Below, one piece after another: positions 52,029 to 62,339 of a DNA stretch of 64,000 nucleotides. Source of the stretch: CAJXZP01 sp963974475. Lineage in GTDB: Bacteria > Bacteroidota > Bacteroidia > Flavobacteriales_G > Salibacteraceae. The DNA is taken from positions 1-64,000 of the forward strand of contig CAXBCR010000012.1 in assembly GCA_963974475.1 (NCBI GenBank), read 5' to 3'. The position numbers and the translations under genes are program-made. Within the stretch, counting starts at the first letter, position 1. Each line of letters begins with the position of its first letter. The notes under the pieces were generated by a model. The model did not search any database. It worked only from the letters and a program-made list of their open reading frames with translations, and was not told the DNA's origin.

Positions 52029-52587
52029 CTATATTTCCACCCGGAATAGCGACCCCACCCGAAACTATGAATTTCATCACCTCAGCCGAAGAGGCTTTAA
52101 TAGGAGTGATGTTTTTTCGCTCTACGATAAACAAATTACCACTAAACGCATACGAATGCGGTAAATACACCGCCACTTGCGATTCTAGCAACTGTATGGA
52201 AGTCAGGTCATCTTGCGTAATAAACCCTAGTTTTTGAATATTAGACTCGCTACTTAGTTTCACTAATACCGGACGATTAAATTTTCGTTTTTCGCCCACA
52301 AAAGCCGACAGCAAATCTTTGATAGCTGAGTAAATGGTACTTAAAAGGGGTAGTTTTTTTAATAAATGATGAAACCAATCATTTAGCGTACGCGCAATAA
52401 ACGTATTTCCTAAAAGACCGATAAGCGTAATGGCGAGCAATAAAATAATAATTCCAGACCCCGGAAATGGATGATAGGGTAGAATTTCATCTACTACCAC
52501 AAACATTTTATACACAATGAAAGTGGTGAGAACCACCGGAACCACCAGTAATAATCCTTGAAAGAAAAATGAAATTAGCTTTCTCAT
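52018..52587 (-). CDS. DUF502 family membrane protein
   Basis: The 189-residue protein has two N-terminal membrane segments (about 7-30 and 43-63) and the DUF502 soluble part (PLLSTIYSAIKDLLSAF, FITQDDLTS, VYLPHSYAFSGNLFIV). Function unknown. The overlap with plsC suggests a membrane-lipid context, no more. Confidence 0.87.
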   Translation of the reverse strand: MRKLISFFFQGLLLVVPVVLTTFIVYKMFVVVDEILPYHPFPGSGIIILLLAITLIGLLGNTFIARTLNDWFHHLLKKLPLLSTIYSAIKDLLSAFVGEKRKFNRPVLVKLSSESNIQKLGFITQDDLTSIQLLESQVAVYLPHSYAFSGNLFIVERKNITPIKASSAEVMKFIVSGGVAIPGGNIDEL

Positions 52588-52602
52588 ACCGTTATTCTAC
52601 CC

Positions 52603-52950
52603 CTATTTAAGCGATTCTCTCACTTTTCTTCGTTGTCCTTTTGCCACTAATTCATACGAATGGTCAATGAGCTCTTTAAATAGTTCTTCGGGTACATTAT
52701 CGCTCGTAGAAACCGAATTCCAATGCTGCTTATTCATGTGGAAACCGGGAGCTATTCCTTCGTATTCTTCCCGCAATTCCACCGCATATTCCGGATTACA
52801 TTTCAAATTTACAAATTCAAAACTTTCCATATCCGTCAAGGCAAACATTTTTCCATTCACCTTAAAAACCAACGTTTTTTCATCAAATGGGGTGGCTTCG
52901 GTCACCGCGCCTTTTTCTAGGCAGTACGCTCTATATTCTTCGATATTCAT
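52603..52950 (-). CDS. MmcQ/YjbR family protein
   Basis: The 115-residue protein has the YjbR pattern: EEYRAYCLEKGAVTEATPFDE, FKVNGKMFAL, YAVELREEYEGIAPGFHMNKQHWNSV. The fold (CyaY-like or DNA-binding-like) is known but the role is not. It shares one base with the Lrp gene. Confidence 0.88.
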   Translation of the reverse strand: MNIEEYRAYCLEKGAVTEATPFDEKTLVFKVNGKMFALTDMESFEFVNLKCNPEYAVELREEYEGIAPGFHMNKQHWNSVSTSDNVPEELFKELIDHSYELVAKGQRRKVRESLK

Positions 52951-53423
52951 TATCCTAATGGAATTTTTTTAGAACTCTTAATGGTAGATAAAATCACGTT
53001 GCTTTTCAACTGTCCTATTACCTCAATTCTACTAATTTTTTCGTTTATTAAGATATCCAATCCACGCACATCTTTTACAATAACACGTAGCAAGTAATCA
53101 AAATCTCCGGTGACTTGCACACATTCAATTATTTCATCAATTTTTTGAATCTGGGAAGTGAATTTTTGCATGGCATTCTCAATTTGACGCGCCAACGTAA
53201 CCTGAATACTAACATTCAAGTCATACCCCAATTTGGATGCATCTACTTCTGCATGGTAACTTTTAAGCACCTTTGCCTTTTCCAATTTCCGTACACGTTC
53301 TAAAGTTGGAGCGGGTGAAAGCCCAATTAAATTAGAAAGATGTAGGTTGGTAATTCGACCGTTTTCCTGCAGTTCATCCAGAATTTTTTTATCTATTGCG
53401 TCAATTGCGTAATCCGTTGCCAT
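52950..53423 (-). CDS. Lrp/AsnC family transcriptional regulator
   Basis: The 157-residue protein has an N-terminal winged helix (about 8-60; DKKILDELQENGRITNLHLSNLIGLSPAPTLERVRKLE) and a RAM ligand-binding domain (about 70-145; ECVQVTGDFDYLLRVIVKDV). Ligand, probably an amino acid, and targets are unknown. It is downstream of the cyclase gene by 13 bases. Confidence 0.92.
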   Translation of the reverse strand: MATDYAIDAIDKKILDELQENGRITNLHLSNLIGLSPAPTLERVRKLEKAKVLKSYHAEVDASKLGYDLNVSIQVTLARQIENAMQKFTSQIQKIDEIIECVQVTGDFDYLLRVIVKDVRGLDILINEKISRIEVIGQLKSNVILSTIKSSKKIPLG

Positions 53424-53436
53424 AATCCGTATATTT

Positions 53437-54192
53437 TTAGCTAGTTAATGTCATTTTGTGCAAAATAGGGCGCGATGGTGTAGCGTCATTTTCAATGGGT
53501 GCAGTTTGCAAATTCATAAAATACGTGCCATCCTTCACCGCATCTGCTACAAAAATAAATTCTGTGATTGTACAGTGTAATCTTTCCGTATTCGGGAAAT
53601 CCCAAAATGCTTTATGCGCTTTTAATTCGCCCGCATCTTCTTCTCTATCTACCGATGGTAAATCAATAAGTAAGTGCTCCACCCCAATTTCACGCAACCA
53701 TTGGGCTGCTTCCCAATCCAAATAAGTAGGATTGGTATGTGAATAGTTCTTTTGCGTTTTGCTTTTTAAATTGGGTAGCGTTCGTATCACAATTGCTTTG
53801 GGTGTTTTGTTGCCCAACAGTGCTTGTAATTGCGCCTTTTTAATTACCGAATCTTCGTTGACCATCACTGGGGTGACACTCACCAATTCTGTAATAAAAT
53901 AATGTGCTTGCAAGTGTTCATTTACCGAGTAAATGGTCTTGCTAATATGCCCCATGCATTCGGTATGCGTGATATGCGCATGTGGATTAAAGGCAATGTT
54001 TCTAAAATTTACGGAACTCCCCTGCGCCACTTCACCAATAAAATCGCCATCTACCACCGGACTAATTTCCGGAGCATTCATGTACCATGCCACCACTCCC
54101 GATTTTGTATTCCCCATCGGAATAGAAATATCGTGAAATTGATTCAAATCAACTTGATACTTTTGTTTATCGTATGTTAATGATATATGCAA
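53437..54192 (-). CDS. Cyclase/kynurenine formamidase-like metal hydrolase
   Basis: The 251-residue protein has the family's metal-binding segment in a variant form, HAHITHTECMGHI, where HxGTHxDxPxH is usual. FHDISIPMGN near the start and LIDLPSVDREED later also fit. Related enzymes hydrolyse N-formylkynurenine or similar amides. Because the motif is unusual, substrate prediction is not safe. It sits directly before lrp. Confidence 0.75.
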   Translation of the reverse strand: MHISLTYDKQKYQVDLNQFHDISIPMGNTKSGVVAWYMNAPEISPVVDGDFIGEVAQGSSVNFRNIAFNPHAHITHTECMGHISKTIYSVNEHLQAHYFITELVSVTPVMVNEDSVIKKAQLQALLGNKTPKAIVIRTLPNLKSKTQKNYSHTNPTYLDWEAAQWLREIGVEHLLIDLPSVDREEDAGELKAHKAFWDFPNTERLHCTITEFIFVADAVKDGTYFMNLQTAPIENDATPSRPILHKMTLTS

Positions 54193-54225
54193 GGCAAAAA
54201 TATTAGACTTGCAAAATATAATTTT

Positions 54226-55356
54226 TTAGTCAATCAGAAACAAATCAGACGATATTTTATCGGCCAAATACTTCCCCTTCTTAGATAGAATAAAGGAATT
54301 TTCCAATTCTAAAACATGTTTTGAATCTAAATAAGGTTGAATTAAAGATTTAAGATTGTTTTGAAAACTAGCTCCAAATTGCATTTTTATTTGGTTTTGG
54401 TCAATTCCCCATTTCGTTCGCAATCGGGTTAAAATATGCTCATTAAATTGGTCTTTTTTACTCAAAACCTCCACTTCTGCGGCTAACGTATTCATGTTTA
54501 ACGTTTTTACATATTTCATATTAGAGGCTACATTCCATTGCCGCTCCGCACCGTTAAAAGAATGTGCAGATGGCCCAATACCAACATATTTTTTTCCAAA
54601 CCAATAGGCCGTGTTGTGCTTAGAGTAAAAGCCGGGTTGACCAAAATTAGATATTTCATAATGGTCAAATCCATGCGCTTTCGTTTGAATCATTAACTGC
54701 TCAAACTGTTGATTATAACTATCATCTTTCGCTGTTTTTACCTGATTGGTGCGCACCAAATGTCCTAAATGAGTTTGTGATTCAATTGTGAGTCCGTAGG
54801 CCGATAAATGGGGTAAACCCAACGAAAAAAATGTTTCTAAATTCTGCTTCCACTCGTTCATGGTCATTCCCGGAATACCGTAAATCAAATCCATCGTAAT
54901 ATTGGTAATTCCAATTTCCTTAGCCAATTTCAATCCCGCTATGGCTTGGGTTTGATTGTGCGCTCGGTTCATCCATTTCAAATGCACATCAAAAAACGAT
55001 TGCACTCCCACACTCAATCGGTTAATTCCGGCCGCTTTCCAAGCCCGAATTTTCTCTTCGGTCAAATCATCTGGGTTAGCCTCCAGCGAAATTTCAGCAG
55101 TATCGCTCACTGTGTGGGTGGCTTTTACCTGAGCTATAAGTTGCGCAATAAATGGCGTAGGTATGGATGAAGGAGTACCTCCCCCAAAATAGATGGTTTC
55201 AATTATTTCTCCCTCCAAATAGTCCTTTTGAAGGGTTAATTCGGTTTCCATGGCAGCGACTAATTCGCCCACATTTCGAAAATTAGTGGAAAAATGAAAA
55301 TCGCAATAATGACATGCTTGTTTGCAAAATGGAATGTGAAAATAAATGCCTGCCAT
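54226..55356 (-). CDS. hemW: Radical SAM heme chaperone HemW
   Basis: The 376-residue protein has the radical SAM motif CKQACHYCDFHF (CxxxCxxC), FGGGTPSSIP, ISLEANPDDLT, GVQSFFDVHLKWMNR and a C-terminal HemW domain. The CHYCDF form fits HemW rather than HemN. It binds heme and passes it to target proteins. It lies 21 bases after the histidine kinase gene. Confidence 0.92.
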   Translation of the reverse strand: MAGIYFHIPFCKQACHYCDFHFSTNFRNVGELVAAMETELTLQKDYLEGEIIETIYFGGGTPSSIPTPFIAQLIAQVKATHTVSDTAEISLEANPDDLTEEKIRAWKAAGINRLSVGVQSFFDVHLKWMNRAHNQTQAIAGLKLAKEIGITNITMDLIYGIPGMTMNEWKQNLETFFSLGLPHLSAYGLTIESQTHLGHLVRTNQVKTAKDDSYNQQFEQLMIQTKAHGFDHYEISNFGQPGFYSKHNTAYWFGKKYVGIGPSAHSFNGAERQWNVASNMKYVKTLNMNTLAAEVEVLSKKDQFNEHILTRLRTKWGIDQNQIKMQFGASFQNNLKSLIQPYLDSKHVLELENSFILSKKGKYLADKISSDLFLID

Positions 55357-55377
55357 GAAGAAAATTCCTATAAATAA

Positions 55378-56946
55378 CTATTGTTTCAACTCAATTCTAA
55401 AGGTTGTTCCTTTTCCTTCTTCACTATTCTTTACCCAAATTTTGCCATTGTGATATTCGTTGACAATCCGCTTTGAAAGCGATAAACCTAAACCCCAACC
55501 GCGTGCCTTGGAGGTAAATCCAGGTTGAAAAACCGCGTCTCGTTTATTATATGGAATTCCTTTGCCGGTATCGGTTACTTCTACCACCGTTTTGCTCGCT
55601 TCACTCTGCACGTTAATTGTGATTTTACCTTTTCCTTCCATGGCGTCTATCCCATTTTTGCATAGGTTTTCAATCACCCAATGAAACAACGGCTCGTTTA
55701 AAGGCGAAACCACGTGCTCATTATTCATTCCTATCAAATCAATGGTAACCTTTCGTGGCACACGGGTACGGAAATACTTCACAAATTTTTCCAACGATTC
55801 AAACACGTTCATTTCCTCCAGACTAGGTTTTGCTCCAATCTTCGAAAATCGGTCGGTAATCATGTTTAACCGCTCCACGTCCTTCTCCATTTCTTGGATA
55901 ATACTTTCATCCACCTTCTTCATCCGCAAAACTTCCATCCATCCCATTAACGAGGATAACGGAGTACCTAATTGATGCGCAGTTTCTTTCGACATTCCTA
56001 CCCACACATTGTTTTGCTCCGAACGTCTGAAAATACTAAATAACCAATAGCCGGTGAGTACAAAGAGCATTACCACGCCAATTTGCACGATAGAATAGTA
56101 TCTTAATCGTTGAATTAAATCGGAGTCACCATAATAAATATAATCTATTCCCCCGCTACCCAAATCAATCACAATAGGCTCATTATCTACACTCAATGTA
56201 TTCATGGCTCTAATCAGCAGAGCCGAATCTTGTAGTATTTCATTAGAAATCATGTTAGATGCCAACACCGAATCGTTTCGGTAATAAATAACAGGTGTAG
56301 ACGATGCCATAGAAACAATATCGCTCACAAATCGGGTTTCCACTTCATTAAATGTGGCCCGTAATTCCTCCAAAATTCGAGAATCTTTGTAATGCACGTA
56401 AATGTATTCATCATCAAAATAATTGATATCAATTCGGTCTCCTTGGGCCTTCATCAACACCAACACAGAGTCCAAAATATGCTGATTTTTTTTAGCTACC
56501 TCATCGCGCTCCGCTCCAGAAAGCCCTGACAACGGTTGTACTCCTTCCACATTTCGCGAACCGGTTATTTCGCCATTTTGACTCGTTAAAATAATAGGAA
56601 TGGTTTGATTATCTTCAATAATATCGATTGCCAAATTCCCTACGTTATTGTTTCCAGTTACCGAGGATAGGGTTTCGGTGGCTTTTGCCCAAAGTTCTAT
56701 TCGTTGTTTTTCGATTGCAGCTAGTACGGTAAAAAGTTCTTTAGCTTTGATTAAGCGGTCCGCTTTCCCTTCAATAGCTCCGGCCCAAAGCTCCACTTTG
56801 GTCCGTTCTTCCTCCGATAATTTACTCACCATTCGGCTAGAATAAAAAAACGAAACCCCAATAATGAGCAAAGCGAATATAATCAAGACTCGCTTCCACA
56901 AAGACTTCCGATTATAAAACAAACTATTATTTTCTATCTTACTCAT
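55378..56946 (-). CDS. Membrane sensor histidine kinase with large periplasmic domain
   Basis: The 522-residue protein has a membrane segment at about 20-36, a ~245-residue periplasmic sensing region, a second segment at about 287-306, HisKA with His324 in SKETAHQLGTPLSS and a HATPase domain (NLCKNGIDAM, DTGKGIPYN, GWGLGLSLSKR). No response regulator is adjacent. It lies between the AsmA-like gene and hemW. Confidence 0.88.
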   Translation of the reverse strand: MSKIENNSLFYNRKSLWKRVLIIFALLIIGVSFFYSSRMVSKLSEEERTKVELWAGAIEGKADRLIKAKELFTVLAAIEKQRIELWAKATETLSSVTGNNNVGNLAIDIIEDNQTIPIILTSQNGEITGSRNVEGVQPLSGLSGAERDEVAKKNQHILDSVLVLMKAQGDRIDINYFDDEYIYVHYKDSRILEELRATFNEVETRFVSDIVSMASSTPVIYYRNDSVLASNMISNEILQDSALLIRAMNTLSVDNEPIVIDLGSGGIDYIYYGDSDLIQRLRYYSIVQIGVVMLFVLTGYWLFSIFRRSEQNNVWVGMSKETAHQLGTPLSSLMGWMEVLRMKKVDESIIQEMEKDVERLNMITDRFSKIGAKPSLEEMNVFESLEKFVKYFRTRVPRKVTIDLIGMNNEHVVSPLNEPLFHWVIENLCKNGIDAMEGKGKITINVQSEASKTVVEVTDTGKGIPYNKRDAVFQPGFTSKARGWGLGLSLSKRIVNEYHNGKIWVKNSEEGKGTTFRIELKQ

Positions 56947-57000
56947 TATACTGCATCAAATCTACCAAAAATGGATAGACTGCCCTATTATTACTTCGGG

Positions 57001-59685
57001 TTAATAATCTTCATCATCAAAATCCCACTCTTCAAAATCATCCTCTTTTTTTGCTTTTTTGGACTTTTTCTTCTTCAGTAATTTCTTCAGTAAAGTGGAA
57101 TCTGTACTCGTAGAATCCGCCACAACTGCCGTATCCTTGGGAATGGAATCAGAAAATTCGCCCAAATCTACTTCATAGTTAAATTCTTCGGGTTTTTCTT
57201 CAACTACCACCGAGGTATCCTTTTTAAATAAACCCAATTCTTCTTTTAAAATGGATTTTGCCACTTTCATTTCCTCCGAGGATTGAATACGTAAGCCTTT
57301 AGACGAGCCCAATTTATCCAAATCCACTTCAATCTCCCCGTTTTTGGTGTACACGTGCAAGTAAATCATTCGGTTTCCTAACCCGTCATCTTGTATGTAT
57401 CCGTATTCGCTAGTAATGGGTTTCTTCTTACTCAACACTTGTTTGAGATTAAAATCCATAAAATAATCCAACTCGTTAGTAAATGAATGTGTGCCCTGTA
57501 AACTAATCGTTAACGCTGAAGAATGAATATCCATTCTTGGTATAGTAATCACACTATTGGCAATTGTGATGTGGTTACTGATAGTATCAAATTTAATGTG
57601 GTGAAGCCTTTTTTCGAATTGATCCAGATTCACAAAAAGCTTGATAATCCGGTTACTTTCTATCTGCTTAGGGATGTCATACAATAGTTTGTATTCTATT
57701 AACTCACCATTTAATATTATCACATCCCCATCCAGATTTATCGACTCCGTATTAATTTCTAACTGCTTATTGGAAGTGAAATTATAAATTAAGTTGCAAT
57801 TAAAATCACCGTTTATTTCTTTGTCCGTAAGCACTTTTTGGTCAAAGTTTTTGAATGCTACCAAAAATCGTTTCAATTTTACAGACTTCGTTTTAAGATT
57901 TCCGGAATAACCAAATCCGTTGGCCCATTGATTCATTTTAAAATTAGCCACGATTTCTCCTCCAAAAGCATTGCAATACAAATTGCCCAAATGCAAGGAT
58001 TGATTGGCAAAAACCACATCCGTGTTGATATTAGAAATGATAAGTTCATCCATTTTAAAATTGCCAATTTCAACCGATCCTTGAAAAGCTACCTTATCGG
58101 TAAAAGAAAAATCTTGTTGCTTGTCGGTCTCTTTAGGCGCTGCCCAATCGGCCACATCCAGTTTTTGGGTGGTTACATTTGCATGTACAGCAAGTTGTTT
58201 CGATTTGCCTAAAAGATAACCCAGCCAGTTATTAACCACCCCTGACGCCTTGATTTGAGAATCGGCTATGTTACCATTTAAATCGTTAAAAGCCACCTTG
58301 TTTCGGTCTATTTCTAAGTCCACATTTACGTGACTCATTGAAGGAATATCTGCTATCTCAAAGGCCCCTTCCTTTAGGCTCACTTTCGCTTTACCTCGCA
58401 TGGTTTCCACATCCGAACCCAAAATAGAATCCATATTTTGAACAGAACCTGAAACCTTTACTTCAAACTCCGCACTACCACTCATTTTAAAATTTTCACC
58501 CAAATCCGCCAGTTTAGAAATCTCTAATAAGTTGGCGATTCCTTTGCAATGAACCTGGTATTTGGGATGCTTTAAATTGCGCAACAAAAACGATCCAGAG
58601 GCACTCCCCTCATGCGTGGATAATCCAAACTCAGGAATGTCAATGGTGGTGGTAGTTGGGTTGGCTAACCGACCTAAATCAAAAGTGCCTTTGGCATGAC
58701 TCACGGTCACTCTTTCTCCGGTTTGTAAATAAGTAAGGACTCCATTCACCACATTAAATCTTCCTGTTATAGCAGGATGACTTGCATTCTTGGTTCTTTC
58801 TAAAGCCATAAAAACAGCGGCTTCACCATTGATATTATAGGCCTTGATAAACTGAATATGTTTTTTAGGAATAAGTGTTTCTATCTCTTTTAAATTCAAT
58901 GATTTTGATTCAAAAGTATATGCAAAACCATCCGAGTTCGTTTTTCCTTTTACTTCAAAATCATACGCTTCACGCAGCGTTAAAAAACCCCTGGAAATTT
59001 GGAAATAACCGGTTTCGGTATTTATCGTTAATCCTAAATCTACATGAGCCGTTTCATTTTGAAGGTAGGAAGTCCCATCCAAAGATAGTTTTTGAACATC
59101 TACTGTACCATAAAGAGCGGTGTTAATCCATTCCTCTTTAAATGCACCTTTCGCAATGATTTTCGGAAAATAAAACTGGTAGGCATCGGTGGTAGAAAAA
59201 TCGGTAAACCCAACCGCACAATTCACTAAGGTAACACTTTCTAAATCCAGCTCAAATTTATCGGTATTGGAAGTATCCGTCACAAATATTTCAAAATTCC
59301 CCTCACCCGCACGATTCATTTCTAAATTTAAAAAACCTTCGTGAGCCTCTATGCTATTCAGTACGTACGATTGATTGAGAATATCAATAATATTAAAGGA
59401 TAATGAAAACGCCTCAAATTCAAAAAGGGTATCGGGTTTACTCGTGTAATTTTTGGATTCAAAACCTACTACGTGGTGTAATGTAACAGAAGCTAACGGG
59501 AAATTAGAAATAAAGGAAAGGTCAATGGTGGCTACTTTTATCTCAGCATTTAACTGTTTGTTGATTTCTGTCGTTACAGAATCAACCACCTCATCTTGAT
59601 ATATAAAACCAAAAACCACCAAAATTGAAAACAGTAATGTTCCAATAATGGTGGTAATTATAATTAGTTTTTTTATGATTCGCAT
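57001..59685 (-). CDS. AsmA-like membrane-anchored protein
   Basis: The 894-residue protein has one N-terminal membrane segment (about 7-28), a very long beta-rich body with AsmA-like pieces (NAEIKVATIDLSFISNFPLASVTLHHV near the N-terminus, the AsmA C-terminal-like part about 520-780), then a tail of Lys followed by Asp/Glu (KKKKSKKAKKEDDFEEWDF). AsmA-like proteins bridge the periplasm and are implicated in lipid transport to the outer membrane. The acidic tail is unusual for such a protein. Confidence 0.8.
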   Translation of the reverse strand: MRIIKKLIIITTIIGTLLFSILVVFGFIYQDEVVDSVTTEINKQLNAEIKVATIDLSFISNFPLASVTLHHVVGFESKNYTSKPDTLFEFEAFSLSFNIIDILNQSYVLNSIEAHEGFLNLEMNRAGEGNFEIFVTDTSNTDKFELDLESVTLVNCAVGFTDFSTTDAYQFYFPKIIAKGAFKEEWINTALYGTVDVQKLSLDGTSYLQNETAHVDLGLTINTETGYFQISRGFLTLREAYDFEVKGKTNSDGFAYTFESKSLNLKEIETLIPKKHIQFIKAYNINGEAAVFMALERTKNASHPAITGRFNVVNGVLTYLQTGERVTVSHAKGTFDLGRLANPTTTTIDIPEFGLSTHEGSASGSFLLRNLKHPKYQVHCKGIANLLEISKLADLGENFKMSGSAEFEVKVSGSVQNMDSILGSDVETMRGKAKVSLKEGAFEIADIPSMSHVNVDLEIDRNKVAFNDLNGNIADSQIKASGVVNNWLGYLLGKSKQLAVHANVTTQKLDVADWAAPKETDKQQDFSFTDKVAFQGSVEIGNFKMDELIISNINTDVVFANQSLHLGNLYCNAFGGEIVANFKMNQWANGFGYSGNLKTKSVKLKRFLVAFKNFDQKVLTDKEINGDFNCNLIYNFTSNKQLEINTESINLDGDVIILNGELIEYKLLYDIPKQIESNRIIKLFVNLDQFEKRLHHIKFDTISNHITIANSVITIPRMDIHSSALTISLQGTHSFTNELDYFMDFNLKQVLSKKKPITSEYGYIQDDGLGNRMIYLHVYTKNGEIEVDLDKLGSSKGLRIQSSEEMKVAKSILKEELGLFKKDTSVVVEEKPEEFNYEVDLGEFSDSIPKDTAVVADSTSTDSTLLKKLLKKKKSKKAKKEDDFEEWDFDDEDY

Positions 59686-59718
59686 TTAGCGATAACGCTA
59701 CTTCAGAGTGGTTATTAC

Positions 59719-60729
59719 TTAATTACTCTTTAGCATTTTTAAACTTCCTACTTCTAATGGATCCAAGAAACGGAATTTACCTCTACCTAATTTCTTTTTA
59801 GTAATTCCAGCAAAAGAAATACGCTCTAAAGAAACTACACGGTAACCCATTGATTCAAAAATTCTACGAATCACACGGTTTTTACCTGAGTGTAATTCTA
59901 AACGAACGCTATCTCTTACACCTGCTTTGTAAAAACCAGCACTATCTGCCTTTATTACACCATCGGCCAATTCAATACCTTCCGTTACTCTAGCTAAATC
60001 TTCAGGAGTTACTTCTTTATTCAATTTAACGTTGTAGATTTTTGTAATTCCAAATGAAGGATGCGTCAATTTTGTCGCCATTTCACCGTCATTCGTTAAA
60101 ATCAATACACCGGTAGTGTAGCGATCCAAACGTCCTACAGGATATACACGCTCTTTACATGCGTTTTTAACGATGTCAATAACCGTTCTTCTTCCTTGAG
60201 GATCATCCAAAGTGGTAATCGTATCTTTTGGTTTATTCAAAAGCACGTACACCATTCTTTCTGGTTTCAATTCTTCGTCCGCCAATTTAACTACATCGCC
60301 CATCATAACGCGAGAACCCAATGTACTCACTGGTTTGTCATTAATGGTTACAATTCCTGCTGCAATTAGCTTATCCGCTTCACGTCTTGAACAAATACCA
60401 GCATTCGCTAAATATTTATTTAAACGTTCTCCTTTTTCTTCATTAAAGATGCGTTCAATACCCTGTGCTTTAGGAATAAAGCTTTGTTTTCTTCTAGGCT
60501 TGTACCCTTCTTTTCGGTAATGAGAATATCCGTTTTTGTCAATTTTGGTATAAGATCTAGAATCTTCTTGACTTGAATTGCTCTCGTAAGAATTTCCGTA
60601 AGAGTTTCCGTCTACTTCACCTTCGCTTTCGCTAAAGTCTTGGCTAATTCTTACTCTTCTTCTTTTCTGTCCTCCGGATGGAGCACTGTTGTAATCGTCT
60701 TCTGTACTATTAAAATCGTCCCGACTCAT
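59719..60729 (-). CDS. RluB/RsuA-type pseudouridine synthase
   Basis: The 336-residue protein has a charged, Ser/Gly/Arg-rich first ~90 residues of low complexity, an S4 RNA-binding domain (RLNKYLANAGICSRREADKLI) and a catalytic domain with PVGRLDRYTTGVLILTNDG (catalytic Asp in GRLD). It makes pseudouridine in rRNA; RluB (23S) is the closest match, RluE/RsuA cannot be excluded. Long disordered N-termini are common in Bacteroidota members. Confidence 0.88.
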   Translation of the reverse strand: MSRDDFNSTEDDYNSAPSGGQKRRRVRISQDFSESEGEVDGNSYGNSYESNSSQEDSRSYTKIDKNGYSHYRKEGYKPRRKQSFIPKAQGIERIFNEEKGERLNKYLANAGICSRREADKLIAAGIVTINDKPVSTLGSRVMMGDVVKLADEELKPERMVYVLLNKPKDTITTLDDPQGRRTVIDIVKNACKERVYPVGRLDRYTTGVLILTNDGEMATKLTHPSFGITKIYNVKLNKEVTPEDLARVTEGIELADGVIKADSAGFYKAGVRDSVRLELHSGKNRVIRRIFESMGYRVVSLERISFAGITKKKLGRGKFRFLDPLEVGSLKMLKSN

Positions 60730-60858
60730 AATTCAAAAATTTATTTTGGTTTTTTATTTAAGCGTGCAATAATACATTAAAATATAGCGATAGCGTAATG
60801 ACTTTCATCTCATTCCCTTATTATTAAGTAAATTTTAATAAAAAATCTTCCGTTTTGC

Positions 60859-61221
60859 CTACCAACTAGGTTTAAATGCGTCTATAATATGATTAATACT
60901 TTCATTATTTTGGTTACTTATAATACCAAAAATATCGAATCTTCCTTCGTTATCCAAATCATTTTCAATTAAATAATGATGCGCCACCTTGATTATTCGT
61001 TTTTGCTTCGCTCTTGAAACGGCTTCTTCGGGTTCTCCTAAATAATTATTTGCTCTCGTTTTTACTTCTACAAATACAATGTAGTCTTCTATCTTCGCAA
61101 TAATATCCACTTCATCTCTCCCAAACCGATAGTTTTTCTCCAGTATTTCATAGCCTTTCTTGGCTAAATAATTGGCCGCCATTTCTTCGCCTAGTGTTCC
61201 TAACTCGTTATGATCTGCCAT
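60859..61221 (-). CDS. YraN family nuclease-fold protein
   Basis: The 120-residue protein has the YraN pattern: GTLGEEMAANYLAKKGYEILEKNYRFGRDEVDIIA and FVEVKTR, the D...ExK set of a PDDEXK-type fold. Function unknown. It overlaps the LD-carboxypeptidase gene by 14 bases. Confidence 0.92.
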   Translation of the reverse strand: MADHNELGTLGEEMAANYLAKKGYEILEKNYRFGRDEVDIIAKIEDYIVFVEVKTRANNYLGEPEEAVSRAKQKRIIKVAHHYLIENDLDNEGRFDIFGIISNQNNESINHIIDAFKPSW

Positions 61222-62131
61222 GCTCCACTAATTTTAAATTACTACCTGATTTTGATACTGCCAACTGATACGTATATCCTAAAACAATAGCTTGGTTATT
61301 TAATTGATGTCCCGCAGGAAACCCAAATGCGACAGGGTAGGCATATTCTGATACCATGGCTTTAATCAACTCTGCCACCTCGCACCCAAAAACTTCCTGG
61401 CTTTGTTTCATATCGGTGAGACCACCAATCACCAAACCGGCCAAATTATCCAATTTACCCGCTTTTTTTAGCGCCCATAACATTCGGTCTATTTTATACG
61501 CGTATTCCGACACTTCTTCAATAAATAATATTTTTCCATCGGTTGTAATGTCTAATGTTGTTCCAATCAAACTTTCCAAAATAGCCAAGTTTCCCCCCAC
61601 TACGCGAGCAGTAACCTCTCCGAATCTATTTAGGTTGTTTGCACTAAACGGGATGGCTAAATTTTGTCCAAATAACGCTTTTCTAAGCGTCACCAAGGTA
61701 TCACTGTCATCTGTAAGCTCATCTAAATAAACCAGCGCTAATCCATGGATTGATGGGTAGTTCAACACCCCCTGCATTTTGTTATGCAAAACCGTAATAT
61801 CGCTAAAACCTACCAGCCATTTGGGATTCTTTTTAAAGATGGCATAATCCACGCTATCCACAATACGAATAGTGCCGTAGCCTCCACGCGCACATATAAT
61901 AGCCTTAGCGGTAGGATGATCTAAAGCCCACTGCAAATCAGAAGCGCGTTCGGAATCTGTTCCCGAAAAATAGCGATGTTTTCCGAGCGCAAAGGGTCCT
62001 ACTTCTACTTGCAACCCCCAACTTTCTAGAAGCGCAATTCCCTTGTCCACAAAAGAAGCTTCAATGCTTTTTGCGGGAGAAATTATTAATACCGTATCTC
62101 CTTTTCGTAAGGAAGCAATATGCTGGATCAT
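61208..62131 (-). CDS. LD-carboxypeptidase (S66)
   Basis: The 307-residue protein has the S66 fold: GDTVLIISPAKSIEASF, the catalytic Ser region (here ICARGGYGTIRI, the GGxG nucleophile loop), LFIEEVSEYAYKIDRML with catalytic Glu, and PAGHQLNNQ with catalytic His. The usual GSND-like Ser is not obvious in the nucleophile loop (ARGGYGT), so activity should be confirmed. It would cut L,D-peptides in wall recycling. A -7 element TACATTTG lies on the minus strand at 62146-62153. Confidence 0.87.
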   Translation of the reverse strand: MIQHIASLRKGDTVLIISPAKSIEASFVDKGIALLESWGLQVEVGPFALGKHRYFSGTDSERASDLQWALDHPTAKAIICARGGYGTIRIVDSVDYAIFKKNPKWLVGFSDITVLHNKMQGVLNYPSIHGLALVYLDELTDDSDTLVTLRKALFGQNLAIPFSANNLNRFGEVTARVVGGNLAILESLIGTTLDITTDGKILFIEEVSEYAYKIDRMLWALKKAGKLDNLAGLVIGGLTDMKQSQEVFGCEVAELIKAMVSEYAYPVAFGFPAGHQLNNQAIVLGYTYQLAVSKSGSNLKLVEHGRS

Positions 62132-62275
62132 ACACTTATTTTACACAAATGTAAATGCAAATTTTTCAATTAACTTGATTTAATATACTATTCCCAAAAA
62201 AATTAAGATTGCTAGTAACGCTTAACCCAATATCTTAGCCCATTTTTGCAAATAACAATCTGATTCTCAAAAAAC

Positions 62276-62306
62276 TTTGAGGTTTTAAAAAAGATTGTAC
62301 ATTTGC
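62276..62306 (+). promoter_or_regulatory. Promoter of the DUF177-rpmF unit
   Basis: TTTG (62276-62279) and TACATTTGC (62298-62306) are 18 bases apart, the best -33/-7 pair in the window, 34 bases before the ATG. Confidence 0.7.
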
Positions 62307-62339
62307 AGCCCACTTTTGGGATGATACTTTATTGAATAC